DNA of 64,000 nucleotides from Mycolicibacterium fluoranthenivorans (GTDB lineage Bacteria; Actinomycetota; Actinomycetes; Mycobacteriales; Mycobacteriaceae). Within the stretch, counting starts at the first letter, position 1. Every line of letters begins with the position of its first letter. Below are positions 54,681 through 64,000 of the stretch, one piece after another. The position numbers were made by a program, and so were the translations under genes. A model generated the notes under the pieces. The model worked only from the letters and a program-made list of their open reading frames with translations. It made no database searches and was not told the DNA's origin. The DNA lies in the NCBI RefSeq assembly GCF_011758805.1, contig NZ_JAANOW010000003.1, positions 1 to 64,000 on the forward strand, read 5' to 3'.

Positions 54681-56747
54681 CCAGGCGTACTGGAACGCCG
54701 CTTCCTTCCAGCGTTCGTAACGTCCGCTGATACCGCCGTGCCCGGCGGCCATCTCGGTCTTCAGCAGCACCGGATGGTCATCGGTCTTGACATGACGCAG
54801 CGCGGCAACCCATTTCGCGGGTTCGACGTAGTACACCCGGGTGTCGTTGAGTGAGGTCATGGCCAGGATGGCCGGGTAGTCCTTGGCCTCGACGTTCTCA
54901 TACGGTGAGTACGACTTCATGTACTCGTAGACGCTCTTGTCCTCCAACGGGTTTCCCCACTCGTCCCATTCGGTGACGGTCAGCGGCAGGGACGGGTCCA
55001 GGATGGTGGTCAGGGGGTCGACGAACGGCACCTGGGCCAGCACCCCCGCAAACGCCTGCGGGGCGAGGTTGGTCACCGCGCCGATCAGCAACCCGCCCGC
55101 ACTGCCGCCGAGGGCGACGAGATTCTGCGGCCGGGTCACGTCGGCGTCCACCAGATGCGCAGCGACAGCGATGAAATCGGTGAACGTATTGCGCTTCTGC
55201 AACAGCTTGCCGTTCTCGTACCAAGGCCGGCCGAGCTCCCCGCCGCCGCGCACATGCGCCACCGCGAACACCATCCCGCGGTCCAGCAGGGACAGGCGCG
55301 CGATCGAGAAGCGGGGGTCCTCGCAGGATTCGTAGGCACCGTAGCCGTACAGCAACGCAGGCGCGGGAAAGGCCAGCCCGGCCCGGTGCACGATCGAAAT
55401 CGGGATCCGGGCACCGTCTTCGGCCACGGCCCAGTCCCGGCGCTCGACGTAGTCCTGCGGCCGGTAGTCGCCGAGCACCGGCTGCTCCCGCAACAGGGTG
55501 CGCTCACCGGTGGTCAGGTCCAGGTCGTAGATGCGCACCGGGATGACGAACGAGGTGGCCCCCACCCGCAGTTTGGGCGACGACCAGTTCGGGTTGCCGG
55601 ACAGGCCCGCCGACATCAACTCGGATTCGAACGCGATCTCCTCGGGCGCGCCGTAGGTTCCGTCGGCGCCGATGGGCCACAACTGGATTCGCGGTAGCGC
55701 TTCGCGCCGATAGCTCACCACCAGGTGCTTCTCGAACGCGTCGACACCGTCGAGGCGGACATCGTCGCGAGCCTCGATCAGGGTGCGGAAGGCGGTCGGG
55801 TCACTCACCGGAGCATCGACCAGGGTGAAGTTCATCGCCCCGTCGTTGTGCATGATCAGGAAGCGGTCCTCGCCGCCGACCACGGCGTGCTCCACCGAAT
55901 ACTCGACCAGGTCGCGGCGCGGCAGCACGACGGTGAACGCGGCCTCCGGGTCCGCGGCGTCGGCGTAGTGCACTTCGGTGGTGACCGCGCTGCCCGCCGC
56001 GATCAGCACATATTTGTTACTTCGGGTACGCCCGACGGCCAGCCAGAAGCGCTCGTCGGGTTCGTGGAACACCTTCTGCGATGGCAGACCTGCCGCCAGC
56101 CGGTGCCGCCACACGGTATCCGGGCGCCAGGCGTCGTCGACCGTCACGTAGTAGACGGTGCGGTTGTCGGCGGCCCAGGTGACTCCGGAGCCGATCCCGG
56201 TGATGGTGTCCTCGTACAGTTGCCCGGTCCGTAAGTCCTTGAACCGCAGGGTGTACCGCTCGTCACCCTTGACATCCACCGAGTACGCCAGGATGTTCCC
56301 GTCGATACTGACACTGATGGCCCCGAGCGAGAAGAAGTCGTGCCCGTGGGCCTCGTCGTTCTCGTCGAGCAGGATCTGCTCACCGGGGATCGCGGTGTTC
56401 TCGTCGAGTTCCGGTGGCGTCCAGTCGTCGGGACCGGCGATCGGGCACCGGCACTGCACGCCGTACTGCTTGCCCTCGAAACTGCGCCCGTAGTACCACC
56501 ATTCGCCGCGCCGGGTCGGGATCGACAGATCCGTTTCCTTGGTGCGGGCCTTGATCTCGTCGAAGATCTTCTGCCGCAACGGCGCCAGATGTTCGGTGGC
56601 CTTCTCCGCGTATTCGTTCTCCGCCTCGAGGTGGGCGATGACCTCGGGGTTCTCCTTGTCACGCAACCACTCGTAGTGGTCGACGAAGACATCGCCGTGA
56701 TGTTCGCGGCGTTTCGCCACCCGCTTGGCGACGGGAGCCCCTGTCAT
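54606..56747 (-). CDS. ptrB: Oligopeptidase B (S9 serine peptidase)
   Basis: A 713-residue peptidase: a seven-bladed propeller (about 75-430) and an alpha/beta-hydrolase domain with the active serine in [14 protein letters not shown], the aspartate in [10 protein letters not shown] and the histidine in [13 protein letters not shown]. It cuts small peptides after basic residues in the cytoplasm. ATG 56747 overlaps the purC stop (ATGA). The protein has the full length of the family. In M. tuberculosis the equivalent is split into two ORFs, from memory. Confidence 0.95.
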   Translation of the reverse strand: MTGAPVAKRVAKRREHHGDVFVDHYEWLRDKENPEVIAHLEAENEYAEKATEHLAPLRQKIFDEIKARTKETDLSIPTRRGEWWYYGRSFEGKQYGVQCRCPIAGPDDWTPPELDENTAIPGEQILLDENDEAHGHDFFSLGAISVSIDGNILAYSVDVKGDERYTLRFKDLRTGQLYEDTITGIGSGVTWAADNRTVYYVTVDDAWRPDTVWRHRLAAGLPSQKVFHEPDERFWLAVGRTRSNKYVLIAAGSAVTTEVHYADAADPEAAFTVVLPRRDLVEYSVEHAVVGGEDRFLIMHNDGAMNFTLVDAPVSDPTAFRTLIEARDDVRLDGVDAFEKHLVVSYRREALPRIQLWPIGADGTYGAPEEIAFESELMSAGLSGNPNWSSPKLRVGATSFVIPVRIYDLDLTTGERTLLREQPVLGDYRPQDYVERRDWAVAEDGARIPISIVHRAGLAFPAPALLYGYGAYESCEDPRFSIARLSLLDRGMVFAVAHVRGGGELGRPWYENGKLLQKRNTFTDFIAVAAHLVDADVTRPQNLVALGGSAGGLLIGAVTNLAPQAFAGVLAQVPFVDPLTTILDPSLPLTVTEWDEWGNPLEDKSVYEYMKSYSPYENVEAKDYPAILAMTSLNDTRVYYVEPAKWVAALRHVKTDDHPVLLKTEMAAGHGGISGRYERWKEAAFQYAWLLATADRDHYGSGQVHSLFGGPQT

Positions 56748-57631
56748 GCGCCGATCCAATCGTTGAAGTTGAGCCCGGAAATACGTTCGTAGGCTTCGAT
56801 ATAGCGCGCCCGGGTCGCCGCGGCGATCTCCTCGGGCAGCGGCGGTGGCGGGGTGTTTCCATGCCGGTCCCAGCCGGAGTCCGGACCGGTCAGCCAGTTG
56901 CGGACGAACTGCTTGTCGTAGCTGGGCTGCACCACGCCCGGCTGGTAGCTGTCGGCGGGCCAGTACCGCGACGAGTCCGGTGTCAGGACCTCGTCGGCCA
57001 GCACCAGCTCGCCGTCGCCATCCACCCCGAACTCGAACTTGGTGTCGGCGACGATCACCCCCTTGCTCAGGGCGTGGTCGGCGGCTTTCGAGTAGATGGC
57101 CAGGGTGCGGTCGCGCAGCTGGGCGGCGCGGTCTTCGCCGACGAGCTTGACGACGGCGTCGAAGGCGATGTTCTCGTCGTGGTCTCCGAGTTCCGCCTTG
57201 GTGGCCGGGGTGAAGATCGGCTCGGCGAACTTGCTGGCCTCGACCAGACCCGGGGGTAGCTCGATCCCGCACACGGCCCCGGTCTGCTGGTAGTCGATCA
57301 GCCCGGATCCGGTCAGGTAGCCACGGGCCACGCATTCGACCGGCAGCATCTCCAGCTGGCGCACCACCAGCGCGCGGCCCAGCACCTCGGCCGGGATGCG
57401 TTCGTCGTCCGCCGGGCCCGCGAGGTGGTTGGGCACGCCGAGGTGGTCGAAGAAGAACACGCTCATCGCGGTCAGGATCCGGCCCTTGTCGGGTATCTCG
57501 GTGTCCAGGATGAAGTCGAAGGCCGAGATGCGATCGGAGGCCACAAACAGTAGGTGGCCGTCGTCGATGCGGTACAGCTCGCGAACTTTGCCGCTGGCCA
57601 GATGCCGGTAGTCGGTCAGAGCGGGGCGCAT
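56744..57631 (-). CDS. purC: SAICAR synthetase
   Basis: A 295-residue enzyme joining CAIR and aspartate (step 8 of purine synthesis). Conserved stretches are [52 protein letters not shown] and [15 protein letters not shown]. It is first in purC-ptrB. It is divergent from a membrane-protein gene by 30 bp. Confidence 0.97.
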   Translation of the reverse strand: MRPALTDYRHLASGKVRELYRIDDGHLLFVASDRISAFDFILDTEIPDKGRILTAMSVFFFDHLGVPNHLAGPADDERIPAEVLGRALVVRQLEMLPVECVARGYLTGSGLIDYQQTGAVCGIELPPGLVEASKFAEPIFTPATKAELGDHDENIAFDAVVKLVGEDRAAQLRDRTLAIYSKAADHALSKGVIVADTKFEFGVDGDGELVLADEVLTPDSSRYWPADSYQPGVVQPSYDKQFVRNWLTGPDSGWDRHGNTPPPPLPEEIAAATRARYIEAYERISGLNFNDWIGA

Positions 57632-57661
57632 CCGCCCACCCTATGTGCTGGGATCAGGGCC

Positions 57662-58279
57662 ATGAGTTCGCGGTACCTCCCCTACGCCACCAAACCCGGC
57701 CGATTACTGGCCCAGCTGCTCAGCGATATCGCGGTGATCATCTGGATCGTCATCTGGGTGATGGTCGGCGGGGCGGTGTACTCGGCGGTCGCCACCATCT
57801 CCGAAGTGGGTCGTCAGGTGCAGAGCGGCGCCGACGGGGTGTCCGGGAATCTGGCGTCGGCCGGGGACAGCACCGATGACGTGCCGCTCATCGGCGGCAC
57901 CCTGGCGGGGCCGCTGAAGGCGGCCAGCAAGGCGGCGGGCGAGATCGCCAGCGCCGGTCACAGCCTGGATGTCACCGCGAGCTGGCTGGCGTGGGTGCTG
58001 GCGGTGGCCGTGGCCGCGACGCCGATCCTGGCCGTGACGATGCCCTGGCTGTTCCTTCGGCTGCGGTTCTTCCGCCGCAAGCTGGTGGTGCTGTCCCTGG
58101 CCTCCAGCCACGCCGGCCAGGAACTGCTGGCCATGCGGGCCCTGGCCAACCGGCCGCTGGCCAAGCTCACCGCGATCGATCCCGACCCGATCGGCGCGTG
58201 GCGCCGCGACGATCGGATGGCCATCCGCGGCCTGGCCCTGCTGGAACTGCACGCGGCCGGCATCCGGCTCAAGTCCTGA
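57662..58279 (+). CDS. Conserved mycobacterial membrane protein
   Basis: A 205-residue protein with an N-terminal double helix (about 17-45), a small-residue loop (about 50-100), another helix pair (about 105-135) and a cytoplasmic basic C-terminus (RLRFFRRK, then LLAMRALANRPL). It corresponds by position to Rv0779c. Function unknown. ATG 57662 is used; no ribosome site is evident. Confidence 0.8.
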   Translation: MSSRYLPYATKPGRLLAQLLSDIAVIIWIVIWVMVGGAVYSAVATISEVGRQVQSGADGVSGNLASAGDSTDDVPLIGGTLAGPLKAASKAAGEIASAGHSLDVTASWLAWVLAVAVAATPILAVTMPWLFLRLRFFRRKLVVLSLASSHAGQELLAMRALANRPLAKLTAIDPDPIGAWRRDDRMAIRGLALLELHAAGIRLKS

Positions 58280-58292
58280 GCTCACGTCCTCA

Positions 58293-58345
58293 GCGATTTG
58301 TGCACGTTCACCGGCGATGTCCGCCGGTGAACGTGCACAAATCGC
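58293..58345. repeat. Long perfect hairpin upstream of the DUF559 gene
   Basis: Two 24-nt arms (58293-58316 and 58322-58345) are perfect inverse copies around a 5-nt loop; the arms begin GCGATTTGTGCACGTTC. It lies after the membrane-protein gene and 42 bp before the DUF559 gene. A related hairpin lies at the other end of that gene (59246-59284). It can terminate the upstream gene, but its length and similarity to the second copy suggest a repeat family. Confidence 0.85.
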
Positions 58346-58387
58346 CCGGAACGGAACCAACCGTGGGGTCATGCCGTCCAAGAGAAC

Positions 58388-59257
58388 GTGCTCCAAGACC
58401 TTCTGCGCGATCACGACGGGGTCATCACCCTCGCCCACGCTCGACTCGCGGGCCTGAGCCAGGACGCCGTCAACCGCAGAGTCCGATCGGGTCACTGGCG
58501 CCGCTGTTCGCGCGGCGTCTACTTCGCCGACGACCGCCCTTTCACTGACGCAGCGCGGGTACGGGCCGCGGTCTGGGCGTATGGCGACGCGGCGACGGCG
58601 ACGGGCCTGGCCGCGGCGTGGTGGCTCGAGCTGACCAAATACGCGCCGGCTGTCGTCGAGGTGACAGTGCCCAAGGTGAGCAATCATCCGAAGCGCGCCG
58701 GTATCCGGTCTCGTCGTCGTGACCTCGTGCCAACTGACATCGTCGAGCGGCGAGGACTGCGCGTCACCAAGCCTGCCCTGACGATCGTGGAGGCCGCAGC
58801 CCGGCGTGGCGGCGGCATGAAGATCATCGACACCGCAATGCAACTGCACCTCGTGGAACTCCGACAGCTCTGGCGTGCACATCTGCAGAACAAAGGACGC
58901 CACGGTTCCCCGGCAGCTCGCCGGCTGTTGCAGGCCGCCGACGGCGGAGCCCATTCCGAGGCGGAACGGCTGCTCATCAGAGCACTTCGCGATGCGGGCA
59001 TCACGGGATGGAAGGCCAATCAACGCCTCGGGCGCTGGGAGGTCGACGTTCTGTTCGCCGCCGCGCGGGTGGTCGTCGAAGTCGATGGACTTCCGTTTCA
59101 CACCGCGGCCGACGATTTCCACCGGGACCGCGTCAAACAGAACGAGATAGCGCTGCTCGACTGGCAGGTCCTGCGGTTCACCTGGCTGGACCTCACCGAG
59201 TACCCCGAGCGCGTCATCGCCGAGATTCGGCGCGCCGTCGAACGTGTGCACGTTTAG
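58388..59257 (+). CDS. AbiEi-like HTH + DUF559 (Vsr-like nuclease fold) protein
   Basis: A 289-residue protein. An N-terminal winged-helix region (about 1-60, GVITLAHARLAGLSQDAVNRRVRSG then RRCSRGVYF) is like the type IV antitoxin AbiEi family. The C-terminal half (about 188-285) is a DUF559 domain of the PD-(D/E)XK/Vsr fold: HSEAERLLIRALRDAG, WEVDVLF, VVVEVDG and the late KQNEIALLDWQVLRFT. The acidic residues suggest retained metal binding. No toxin partner is adjacent. GTG 58388 is the likely start. The last codons (VHV stop) lie inside the right-hand hairpin. Function unproved; the family is expanded in mycobacteria. Confidence 0.83.
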   Translation: MLQDLLRDHDGVITLAHARLAGLSQDAVNRRVRSGHWRRCSRGVYFADDRPFTDAARVRAAVWAYGDAATATGLAAAWWLELTKYAPAVVEVTVPKVSNHPKRAGIRSRRRDLVPTDIVERRGLRVTKPALTIVEAAARRGGGMKIIDTAMQLHLVELRQLWRAHLQNKGRHGSPAARRLLQAADGGAHSEAERLLIRALRDAGITGWKANQRLGRWEVDVLFAAARVVVEVDGLPFHTAADDFHRDRVKQNEIALLDWQVLRFTWLDLTEYPERVIAEIRRAVERVHV

Positions 59258-59290
59258 CGGCGGCACCCGCCGGTAAACGTGCACAAATCA
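59246..59290. repeat. Hairpin overlapping the stops of the DUF559 and cyp126 genes
   Basis: The stem pairs GTGCACGTTTA (59246-59256) with TAAACGTGCAC (59274-59284), one G-G mismatch, then CGGCGG (59258-59263) with CCGCCG (59267-59272). The right arm, read on to CACAAATC, matches the right arm of the upstream hairpin at 22 of 24 positions or so. The stop codon of each convergent gene is within or at the edge of the element, so it also acts as a terminator. Confidence 0.75.
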
Positions 59291-60502
59291 CTGGAAGGCG
59301 ACGAACAGGTGGCGGATGCCGGTGTGCCGGTTGCTGCGGGTCCATTCCACCGGGGCGGCCAACTCGGCGCCGGAGAACCGCGTCAGCAGCTCCTCGAACA
59401 TCACCCGCAATTCCAGGCGGGCCAGGTTGGCGCCCAGGCAGTAGTGCACGCCGTAGCCGAATCCCAGGTGCGGATTGGGCTTACGGGTGATGTCGAACGT
59501 GTCCGGAGCCGTGAAGACCAGCTCGTCGCGGTTGGCCGACCCTTCCCACACCTGGACCTTCTGCCCCGCGGTGATCGTCACCCCGCCGAGTGACACCTCC
59601 CGGGTGGCGGTGCGCCGTTTCGACGGCGAGGGCGTCGTCCACCGCACCATCTCCTCGATGGCGTTGGGCAGCAACGACATATCCGCGCGCAATGCCTGGA
59701 ACTGTGCGGGATGCTCGATCAGCGACAGCAACCCGCCGGCGACGGCGTTGCGCGTGGTCTCGGCACCGGCGCTGAACAACAGGCTGAAGAACAGATACAG
59801 CTCGAGATCGGACAACTCGGTGTCGGTGTCATTCACGCCGGCGTTGGCCACCACCGAGAGCATGTCATCCGTCGGCGCCGAGCGTTTGGCCGCGATCAGC
59901 TCCATGCCGTAGGTGTACATCCGCGACCCGGCCTCCTCGGCCGTCAGCTGCCCCACCTCGGCACTGCGCCCGGAGAAGTCGAACTGCGGCTCGATGGCAT
60001 GAAACAGCCAATGCCGTTCCGATTCCGGGATTCCCAGCAGGATGCAGATCATCTGCATCGGCAACTCGGCGGCCACCTCGACCAGGAAGTCCACCGCAAC
60101 ACCGGGTTGCACCGCGTCCAGCAGACTCCGGGCCCGCCCGCGCAGGTCGGTTTCGACCCGGCTGATCATCCGCGGGGTCAGCCCGGAGGACACCAACCTG
60201 CGGATCTGCGCGTGCCGCGGATCGTCCATCATGTTGAGCACCTGACCCGCGATGGACAGGTCCTGCAACAGCGTCCCGCCGTACGGCCGGGAACCGCCGG
60301 TGACGGACGAGAACGTCACCGGATGACGAAGCACCGCAAGCGTTTCCGCGTGGGTGGCGACGGACCAGAAGCCTTCGCCGTCCGGTGTGTGTTCGGTCGG
60401 CTCGTGCCAGAACACGGGTGCGCAACGCCGATGCTCGGCGAACAGCTCATGGGGGAACCCCTGAGCGAAATTACCCAGATCTGTCAGATCTGCGGACGTC
60501 AC
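59288..60502 (-). CDS. cyp126: Cytochrome P450 CYP126
   Basis: A 404-residue P450: I-helix [11 protein letters not shown], ExxR in the EEMVRW region, and haem loop [19 protein letters not shown]. It is a mono-oxygenase that would use ferredoxin; the substrate is unknown. The GTG start at 60502 overlaps the purB stop (GTGA), so it is co-translated with purB, as is cyp126 in other mycobacteria. Confidence 0.93.
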   Translation of the reverse strand: MTSADLTDLGNFAQGFPHELFAEHRRCAPVFWHEPTEHTPDGEGFWSVATHAETLAVLRHPVTFSSVTGGSRPYGGTLLQDLSIAGQVLNMMDDPRHAQIRRLVSSGLTPRMISRVETDLRGRARSLLDAVQPGVAVDFLVEVAAELPMQMICILLGIPESERHWLFHAIEPQFDFSGRSAEVGQLTAEEAGSRMYTYGMELIAAKRSAPTDDMLSVVANAGVNDTDTELSDLELYLFFSLLFSAGAETTRNAVAGGLLSLIEHPAQFQALRADMSLLPNAIEEMVRWTTPSPSKRRTATREVSLGGVTITAGQKVQVWEGSANRDELVFTAPDTFDITRKPNPHLGFGYGVHYCLGANLARLELRVMFEELLTRFSGAELAAPVEWTRSNRHTGIRHLFVAFQ

Positions 60503-61917
60503 AAGATGGCACCCGAGGTGTACTTGGCCGCCTCCGGGTAGCGGCTCACCAGTTCGTCGACCGCACTGACCACCGCATCCACCTGCGCCGACGCCGCGCC
60601 GCTGAAGGCGGCACGGTCGGCCAGCGCCGCGTCGAGGGCAACCCGGTCCAGCGGCAGCCGCGGGTCGGCCGCCAACCGATCCAACAGGTCTGGTTCCGCA
60701 CCCTTTTCCCGCATCGCCAGCGCGACGGCCACCGCGTGTTCCTTGATCACCTCGTGGGCGGATTCGCGTCCCACCCCGGCACGTACCGCGGCGATGAGGA
60801 TCCGGGTGGTCGCCAGGAACGGCAGATAGCGGTCCAGTTCGCGCTGGATCACCGCGGGGTAGGCACCGAACTCGTCGAGCACCGTCAGGAACGTCTCGGT
60901 CTGCCCGTCGATGGCGAAGAACGCGTCCGGCAGCGCGACCCGGCGCACCACCGAACAGAACACATCGCCCTCATTCCACTGGGCTCCGGCCAACTCGGCG
61001 GCCATTGACGCATAGCCCCGCAACACCACCTGCAGACCGTTCACCCGCTCACAGGAGCGGGTGTTCATCTTGTGCGGCATGGCCGAGGACCCGACCTGCC
61101 CGGGCGCGAATCCCTCGGTGACCAGCTCGTGCCCGGCCATCAGTCGGATGGTGTGCGCGAACGAGGAGGGCCCCGCGCCCAACTGCACCAGCGCCGAGAG
61201 AACATCGTGGTCCAGCGACCGCGGATACACCTGCCCGACGCTGGTGAAAACGTCTGTGAATCCGAGGAATTGGGCGACCCGGCGTTCCAGTTCGGCCAGC
61301 CGATCGGTGTCCCCGTCGAACAGGTCGAGCATGTCCTGGGCGGTGCCCATCGGCCCCTTGATCCCGCGCAGCGGGTACCGGTCGATGAGCTCGCGTAGCC
61401 GGTGCAACGCCACCAGCGTCTCCTCGGCCGCCGAGGCGAACCGCTTGCCCAGCGTGGTGGCCTGCGCCGCGACGTTGTGCGAACGCCCCGCCATCACCAG
61501 CTCGCGGTACAGCGCCGCCCGCTCGGCCAGCCGCGCGACGACGGCCACCCCGTGGGAGAACACCAGCTCAAGCGACTGCCGGATCTGCAGCTGCTCGACG
61601 TTCTCGGTCAGGTCGCGGCTCGTCATGCCCTTGTGCACATGCTCGTGGCCGGCCAGCGCGTTGAACTCCTCGATGCGCGCCTTCACGTCGTGCCGGGTGA
61701 CGCGTTCGCGCGCGGCGATGGAGGCCAGATCCACCTGCTCCAGTACGCGCTCGTAGTCGGCCACCACGCCGTCGGGTACCGCCACCCCGAGCTCGGCCTG
61801 CGCACGCAGGACGGCCAGCCACAATCGGCGTTCGGCGACGATCTTGGCTTCGGGTGACCAGATGGCCACCATGTCATCGCTTGCGTAGCGGCTGGCCAGG
61901 ACATTCGGGATGCTCAC
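60499..61917 (-). CDS. purB: Adenylosuccinate lyase
   Basis: A 472-residue fumarase-superfamily lyase acting twice in purine synthesis (SAICAR to AICAR, and adenylosuccinate to AMP). It has the signature [31 protein letters not shown] and [17 protein letters not shown] chose GTG 61917 because TAAGCT (complement of 61924-61929) lies 6 nt upstream, a leaderless promoter; the GTG at 61923 would be inside the leader. It is operonic with cyp126. Confidence 0.96.
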   Translation of the reverse strand: MSIPNVLASRYASDDMVAIWSPEAKIVAERRLWLAVLRAQAELGVAVPDGVVADYERVLEQVDLASIAARERVTRHDVKARIEEFNALAGHEHVHKGMTSRDLTENVEQLQIRQSLELVFSHGVAVVARLAERAALYRELVMAGRSHNVAAQATTLGKRFASAAEETLVALHRLRELIDRYPLRGIKGPMGTAQDMLDLFDGDTDRLAELERRVAQFLGFTDVFTSVGQVYPRSLDHDVLSALVQLGAGPSSFAHTIRLMAGHELVTEGFAPGQVGSSAMPHKMNTRSCERVNGLQVVLRGYASMAAELAGAQWNEGDVFCSVVRRVALPDAFFAIDGQTETFLTVLDEFGAYPAVIQRELDRYLPFLATTRILIAAVRAGVGRESAHEVIKEHAVAVALAMREKGAEPDLLDRLAADPRLPLDRVALDAALADRAAFSGAASAQVDAVVSAVDELVSRYPEAAKYTSGAIL

Positions 61918-61935
61918 GAACACACAGCTTACGAG

Positions 61936-62544
61936 TCAGTCGAACGGCGCGAGAACGTCGATCACATCCATCAGGGTCGCGCGGGCGGTCTCACGCGGCG
62001 TATCGCCGTCGTCGACGAGCGCGGCGACCACCGCACCGTCGACGGCGCGGACCAGCGCGGTGAGCAGTTCGGTGTGCACCGTCCGTCCTGAGCGCTCGAC
62101 CACCTCGACGACGGCATCGGTGCGTTCGCGCAGGATCCGGCGCTGGATACTGCGCAATTCCGGTTGCCGCGCGCACGCGATATAGCGCTCGTAGCGGGAG
62201 ATCAGTTCGGGGACCCGGGACCCCGGGTCGTCACCGACCAGAAGGTCGACCAGCAGGTCGGCGGTGGACTCCGCGCCGCGGCGCCGCCGGGACAGCGTCG
62301 CGACCTGTGTCTTGAGATGTTCGGCCTCGCGGGTTCCGACGTGTTCGACGGCTTTGGCGATGAGGTCGTCCAGGGAGGAGAAGTAATACGTCGTCGACGC
62401 CAGCGGCAGACCGGCCCGACGCGCCACCGCACGGTGGCGCACCGCGTCGAACCCGCCCTCGCACAGCAGATCGGCAGCGGCGCTGACGAGAGCGCCCCGC
62501 CGCCGCTCACCCTTGGGGGTCACTGCCGCCGTCACGCCTTGCAT
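61936..62544 (-). CDS. TetR-family regulator
   Basis: About 202 residues: ERRRGALVSAAADLLCEGGFDAVRHRAVARRAGLPLASTTYYFSS is a standard TetR DNA-binding domain, followed by a basic and acidic ligand domain. ATG 62544 (MQGVTAAV) is preferred over 62613. It lies directly upstream of purB on the same strand, and its divergent neighbour is a secreted esterase, which is its more likely target. No clear palindrome is seen in the 93-bp gap. Confidence 0.85.
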   Translation of the reverse strand: MQGVTAAVTPKGERRRGALVSAAADLLCEGGFDAVRHRAVARRAGLPLASTTYYFSSLDDLIAKAVEHVGTREAEHLKTQVATLSRRRRGAESTADLLVDLLVGDDPGSRVPELISRYERYIACARQPELRSIQRRILRERTDAVVEVVERSGRTVHTELLTALVRAVDGAVVAALVDDGDTPRETARATLMDVIDVLAPFD

Positions 62545-62637
62545 GCTGCCAGCAAATGGCCTGCTGTATGGGGGTTTTGCGGCAATCGCCAAGGCACTGC
62601 ACAAGAATGTCACCGGGCCGATGGCATGATGGCCCGC

Positions 62638-63519
62638 ATGCCAGACGTCACTCGCCGGACTGTTCTACGGCTGGGCGTCGGCGCCGCCGTCGGAGCGGCG
62701 GGCGCCTACGCACTGGGCTCGCTGCCCTCCGCCCCGCAGGCCATCACTCCGCCGGTGGCGATGACGAGCGTGGGCGCGCCGCTCGCGCCACCTCCCCCGA
62801 CCGCACCGGCCCCGACCTACGTCACCGGATCATTCGTCTCGGCGGCCCGCGGTGGGATCACCACCAACTGGGCCATCGCCCGCCCGCCCGGCCAGACGGC
62901 GCCGCTGCGTGCGGTGATCGCGCTCCACGGGAAGGGCAGTGACGCGGCGACGGTAATGGCCGGCGGTGTCGAGGACGGCCTGGCGCAGGCCGTGGCCACC
63001 GGAATCCCGCCGTTCGCGGTGGTCGCGGTCGATGGCGGCGGCGGGTACTGGCACAAGCGTGCCGACGGTGACGACGCCGGCGCGATGGTCCTCGACGAGT
63101 TGATCCCGATGCTGGCCGACCAGGGCCTGGACACCTCACGGGTGGGTTTCCTGGGCTGGTCGATGGGTGGGTACGGCGCACTGCTGCTGGGCGCGCGGCT
63201 GGGGCCGGCCCGCACCGCGGCGATCTGCGCGGTCAGCCCGGCACTGTGGACGTCCTCGGGGGCCACCGCACCGGGCGCATTCGACGGCGCCGACGACTAC
63301 GCGGCCAACAGCGTGTGGGGCCTGCCCGCGCTGGGGTCCATCCCGATCCGCATCGACATCGGCAACAGCGATCCGTTCGCCTCGGCGACCCGGCAGTTCA
63401 TCGCCCAGCTGCCGACACCGCCGTCGGGCGGCTTCTCCCCAGGCGGCCATGACGCCGGGTTCTGGAGCTCGCAACTGCCGGCCGAGGCGGCCTGGATGGG
63501 CCCCCTGCTGGTCGCGTAA
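62638..63519 (+). CDS. Tat-exported esterase-like alpha/beta-hydrolase
   Basis: About 293 residues. The twin-arginine signal is TRRTVLRLGVGAAVGAAGAYAL, then a Pro/Ala linker and an esterase-D-like alpha/beta-hydrolase with the nucleophile in LGWSMGGYGALLLG and likely histidine in GGHDAGFW. It may act on envelope or host lipids or short esters. I chose ATG 62638; ATG 62626 and 62629 are alternatives. It is convergent with purD. Confidence 0.86.
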   Translation: MPDVTRRTVLRLGVGAAVGAAGAYALGSLPSAPQAITPPVAMTSVGAPLAPPPPTAPAPTYVTGSFVSAARGGITTNWAIARPPGQTAPLRAVIALHGKGSDAATVMAGGVEDGLAQAVATGIPPFAVVAVDGGGGYWHKRADGDDAGAMVLDELIPMLADQGLDTSRVGFLGWSMGGYGALLLGARLGPARTAAICAVSPALWTSSGATAPGAFDGADDYAANSVWGLPALGSIPIRIDIGNSDPFASATRQFIAQLPTPPSGGFSPGGHDAGFWSSQLPAEAAWMGPLLVA

Positions 63520-63533
63520 TACCCCCCCCGGGG

Positions 63534-64000
63534 TCAGCCGAGAAGCGAGATCCGGCCCAGCGCCGCGGCCAATCCGATGTCGGTACGGAAATGACTGCCC
63601 GGCAGGCGGATTGAGTCGATCCGCCGGTAAGCATCGGCGCGCGCAGCGGAAAGGTCGGCGCCGGTACCCACCACGGACAGCACCCGCCCGCCGGAGGAGA
63701 CGATGGCACCGTCGTCCCGCCGGGTGGTGCCGGCGTGCAGGACACCGTCGGCTTCCGAACCGGTGATCACGTCACCGACGCGCGGCCGGCCCGGATAGTT
63801 CTCCGCAGCGATCACCACGGTGACGGCCGAACCGTCCCGCCACTGCAGCGGCGGATGGTCCACCAGCGTCCCCGTGGCGGCGGCGTGCAGCAGCGTCCCC
63901 AGCGGTGATTCCAGCAGGGCGAGCACGGCCTGGGTCTCGGGATCGCCGAAGCGGCAGTTGAACTCGACCACGGCGGGCCCGTTCGAGGTGATGGCCAGGC
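63534..64000 (-). CDS. purD: Phosphoribosylamine-glycine ligase (GAR synthetase), C-terminal part
   Basis: Only the C-terminal 155 or so codons are in the window; the start is beyond the right edge. The metal/ATP-grasp stretch [17 protein letters not shown] and the C-terminal domain [36 protein letters not shown] identify PurD (step 2 of purine synthesis). Frame is intact to its stop. Confidence 0.95.
   Translation of the reverse strand, partial: LAITSNGPAVVEFNCRFGDPETQAVLALLESPLGTLLHAAATGTLVDHPPLQWRDGSAVTVVIAAENYPGRPRVGDVITGSEADGVLHAGTTRRDDGAIVSSGGRVLSVVGTGADLSAARADAYRRIDSIRLPGSHFRTDIGLAAALGRISLLG

Noticed and set aside
54606-57335. Single 909-codon frame joining ptrB to a region inside purC
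   Set aside because: The part beyond 56747 is out of frame with purC and encodes no known domain; ptrB starts at the ATG overlapping the purC stop.
57704-59284. Antisense frame of 526 codons opposite the membrane-protein and DUF559 genes
   Set aside because: It crosses two convincing plus-strand genes and the hairpin between them; no recognisable protein.

Overview
The window is about 67% GC over most of its length. It carries the gene order purM, purF, purL, purSQ, purC, purB, purD interleaved with pepC, DyP peroxidase/encapsulin, ptrB, cyp126, mshD, glnR, lmeA, thiX, cysA2-sseC, phoU and desA1. That order, with mycothiol, F420-type, LCP, MCE and acyl-ACP desaturase genes, points to a fast-growing mycobacterium (Mycolicibacterium-like). 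It is the chromosomal block that in M. tuberculosis runs roughly from desA1 (Rv0824c) to purD (Rv0772), here read in the opposite direction. The locus comparison is from memory, not from a search.

Region 1 (1-8258) is an integrated actinobacterial element whose left end lies outside the window. Its right end abuts the 3' end of a tRNA-Phe gene. Its core is a GntR/KorSA-like regulator with three shared operators, a Pra-like protein, an FtsK/TraB-type DNA translocase, an excisionase and a tyrosine integrase, with a divergent NUDIX hydrolase. Its likely cargo (1-3519, visibly lower GC, close to 50% where I counted) is a tightly coupled operon of SF2 helicase, unknown protein, Vsr-family endonuclease and C5-cytosine methyltransferase. 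This looks like a defence or modification system. The helicase reading frame is broken just after Walker A. No replication protein is visible.

Region 2 (8256-8806) holds tRNA-Phe, tRNA-Asp and tRNA-Glu on the minus strand and tRNA-Lys on the plus strand. Region 3 (8816-18160) has a truncated haemoglobin, a receptor-like Ser/Thr kinase, an MpaB-family oxygenase with a divergent TetR, desA1-dus and a large LCP-family wall enzyme. Region 4 (18245-24563) is phosphate homeostasis: phoU and the pstSCAB transporter with a PHO box, interrupted by a MarR regulator/quinone oxidoreductase pair that shares a perfect palindrome. Region 5 (24618-29740) covers mycothiol synthesis (mshD), nitrogen control (glnR), the envelope (lmeA, thiX) and a sulfur operon (DUF4395-cysA2-sseC) led by a leaderless polycysteine upstream ORF.

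Region 6 (29761-64000) is the purine region: purM, purF, purL, purSQ, purC, purB and the 3' part of purD, all on the minus strand. Between them lie housekeeping and accessory genes, many coupled by 4-base start/stop overlaps. Notable insertions are a 57-bp tandem repeat after sseC, an orphan MCE gene, the DyP-encapsulin cargo/shell pair, a TetR-DoxX pair with duplicated operators, and a DUF559/AbiEi-like gene bracketed by two related long hairpins. Several genes have a TANNNT box 6-7 nt upstream of ATG/GTG and no Shine-Dalgarno sequence, suggesting leaderless mRNAs.
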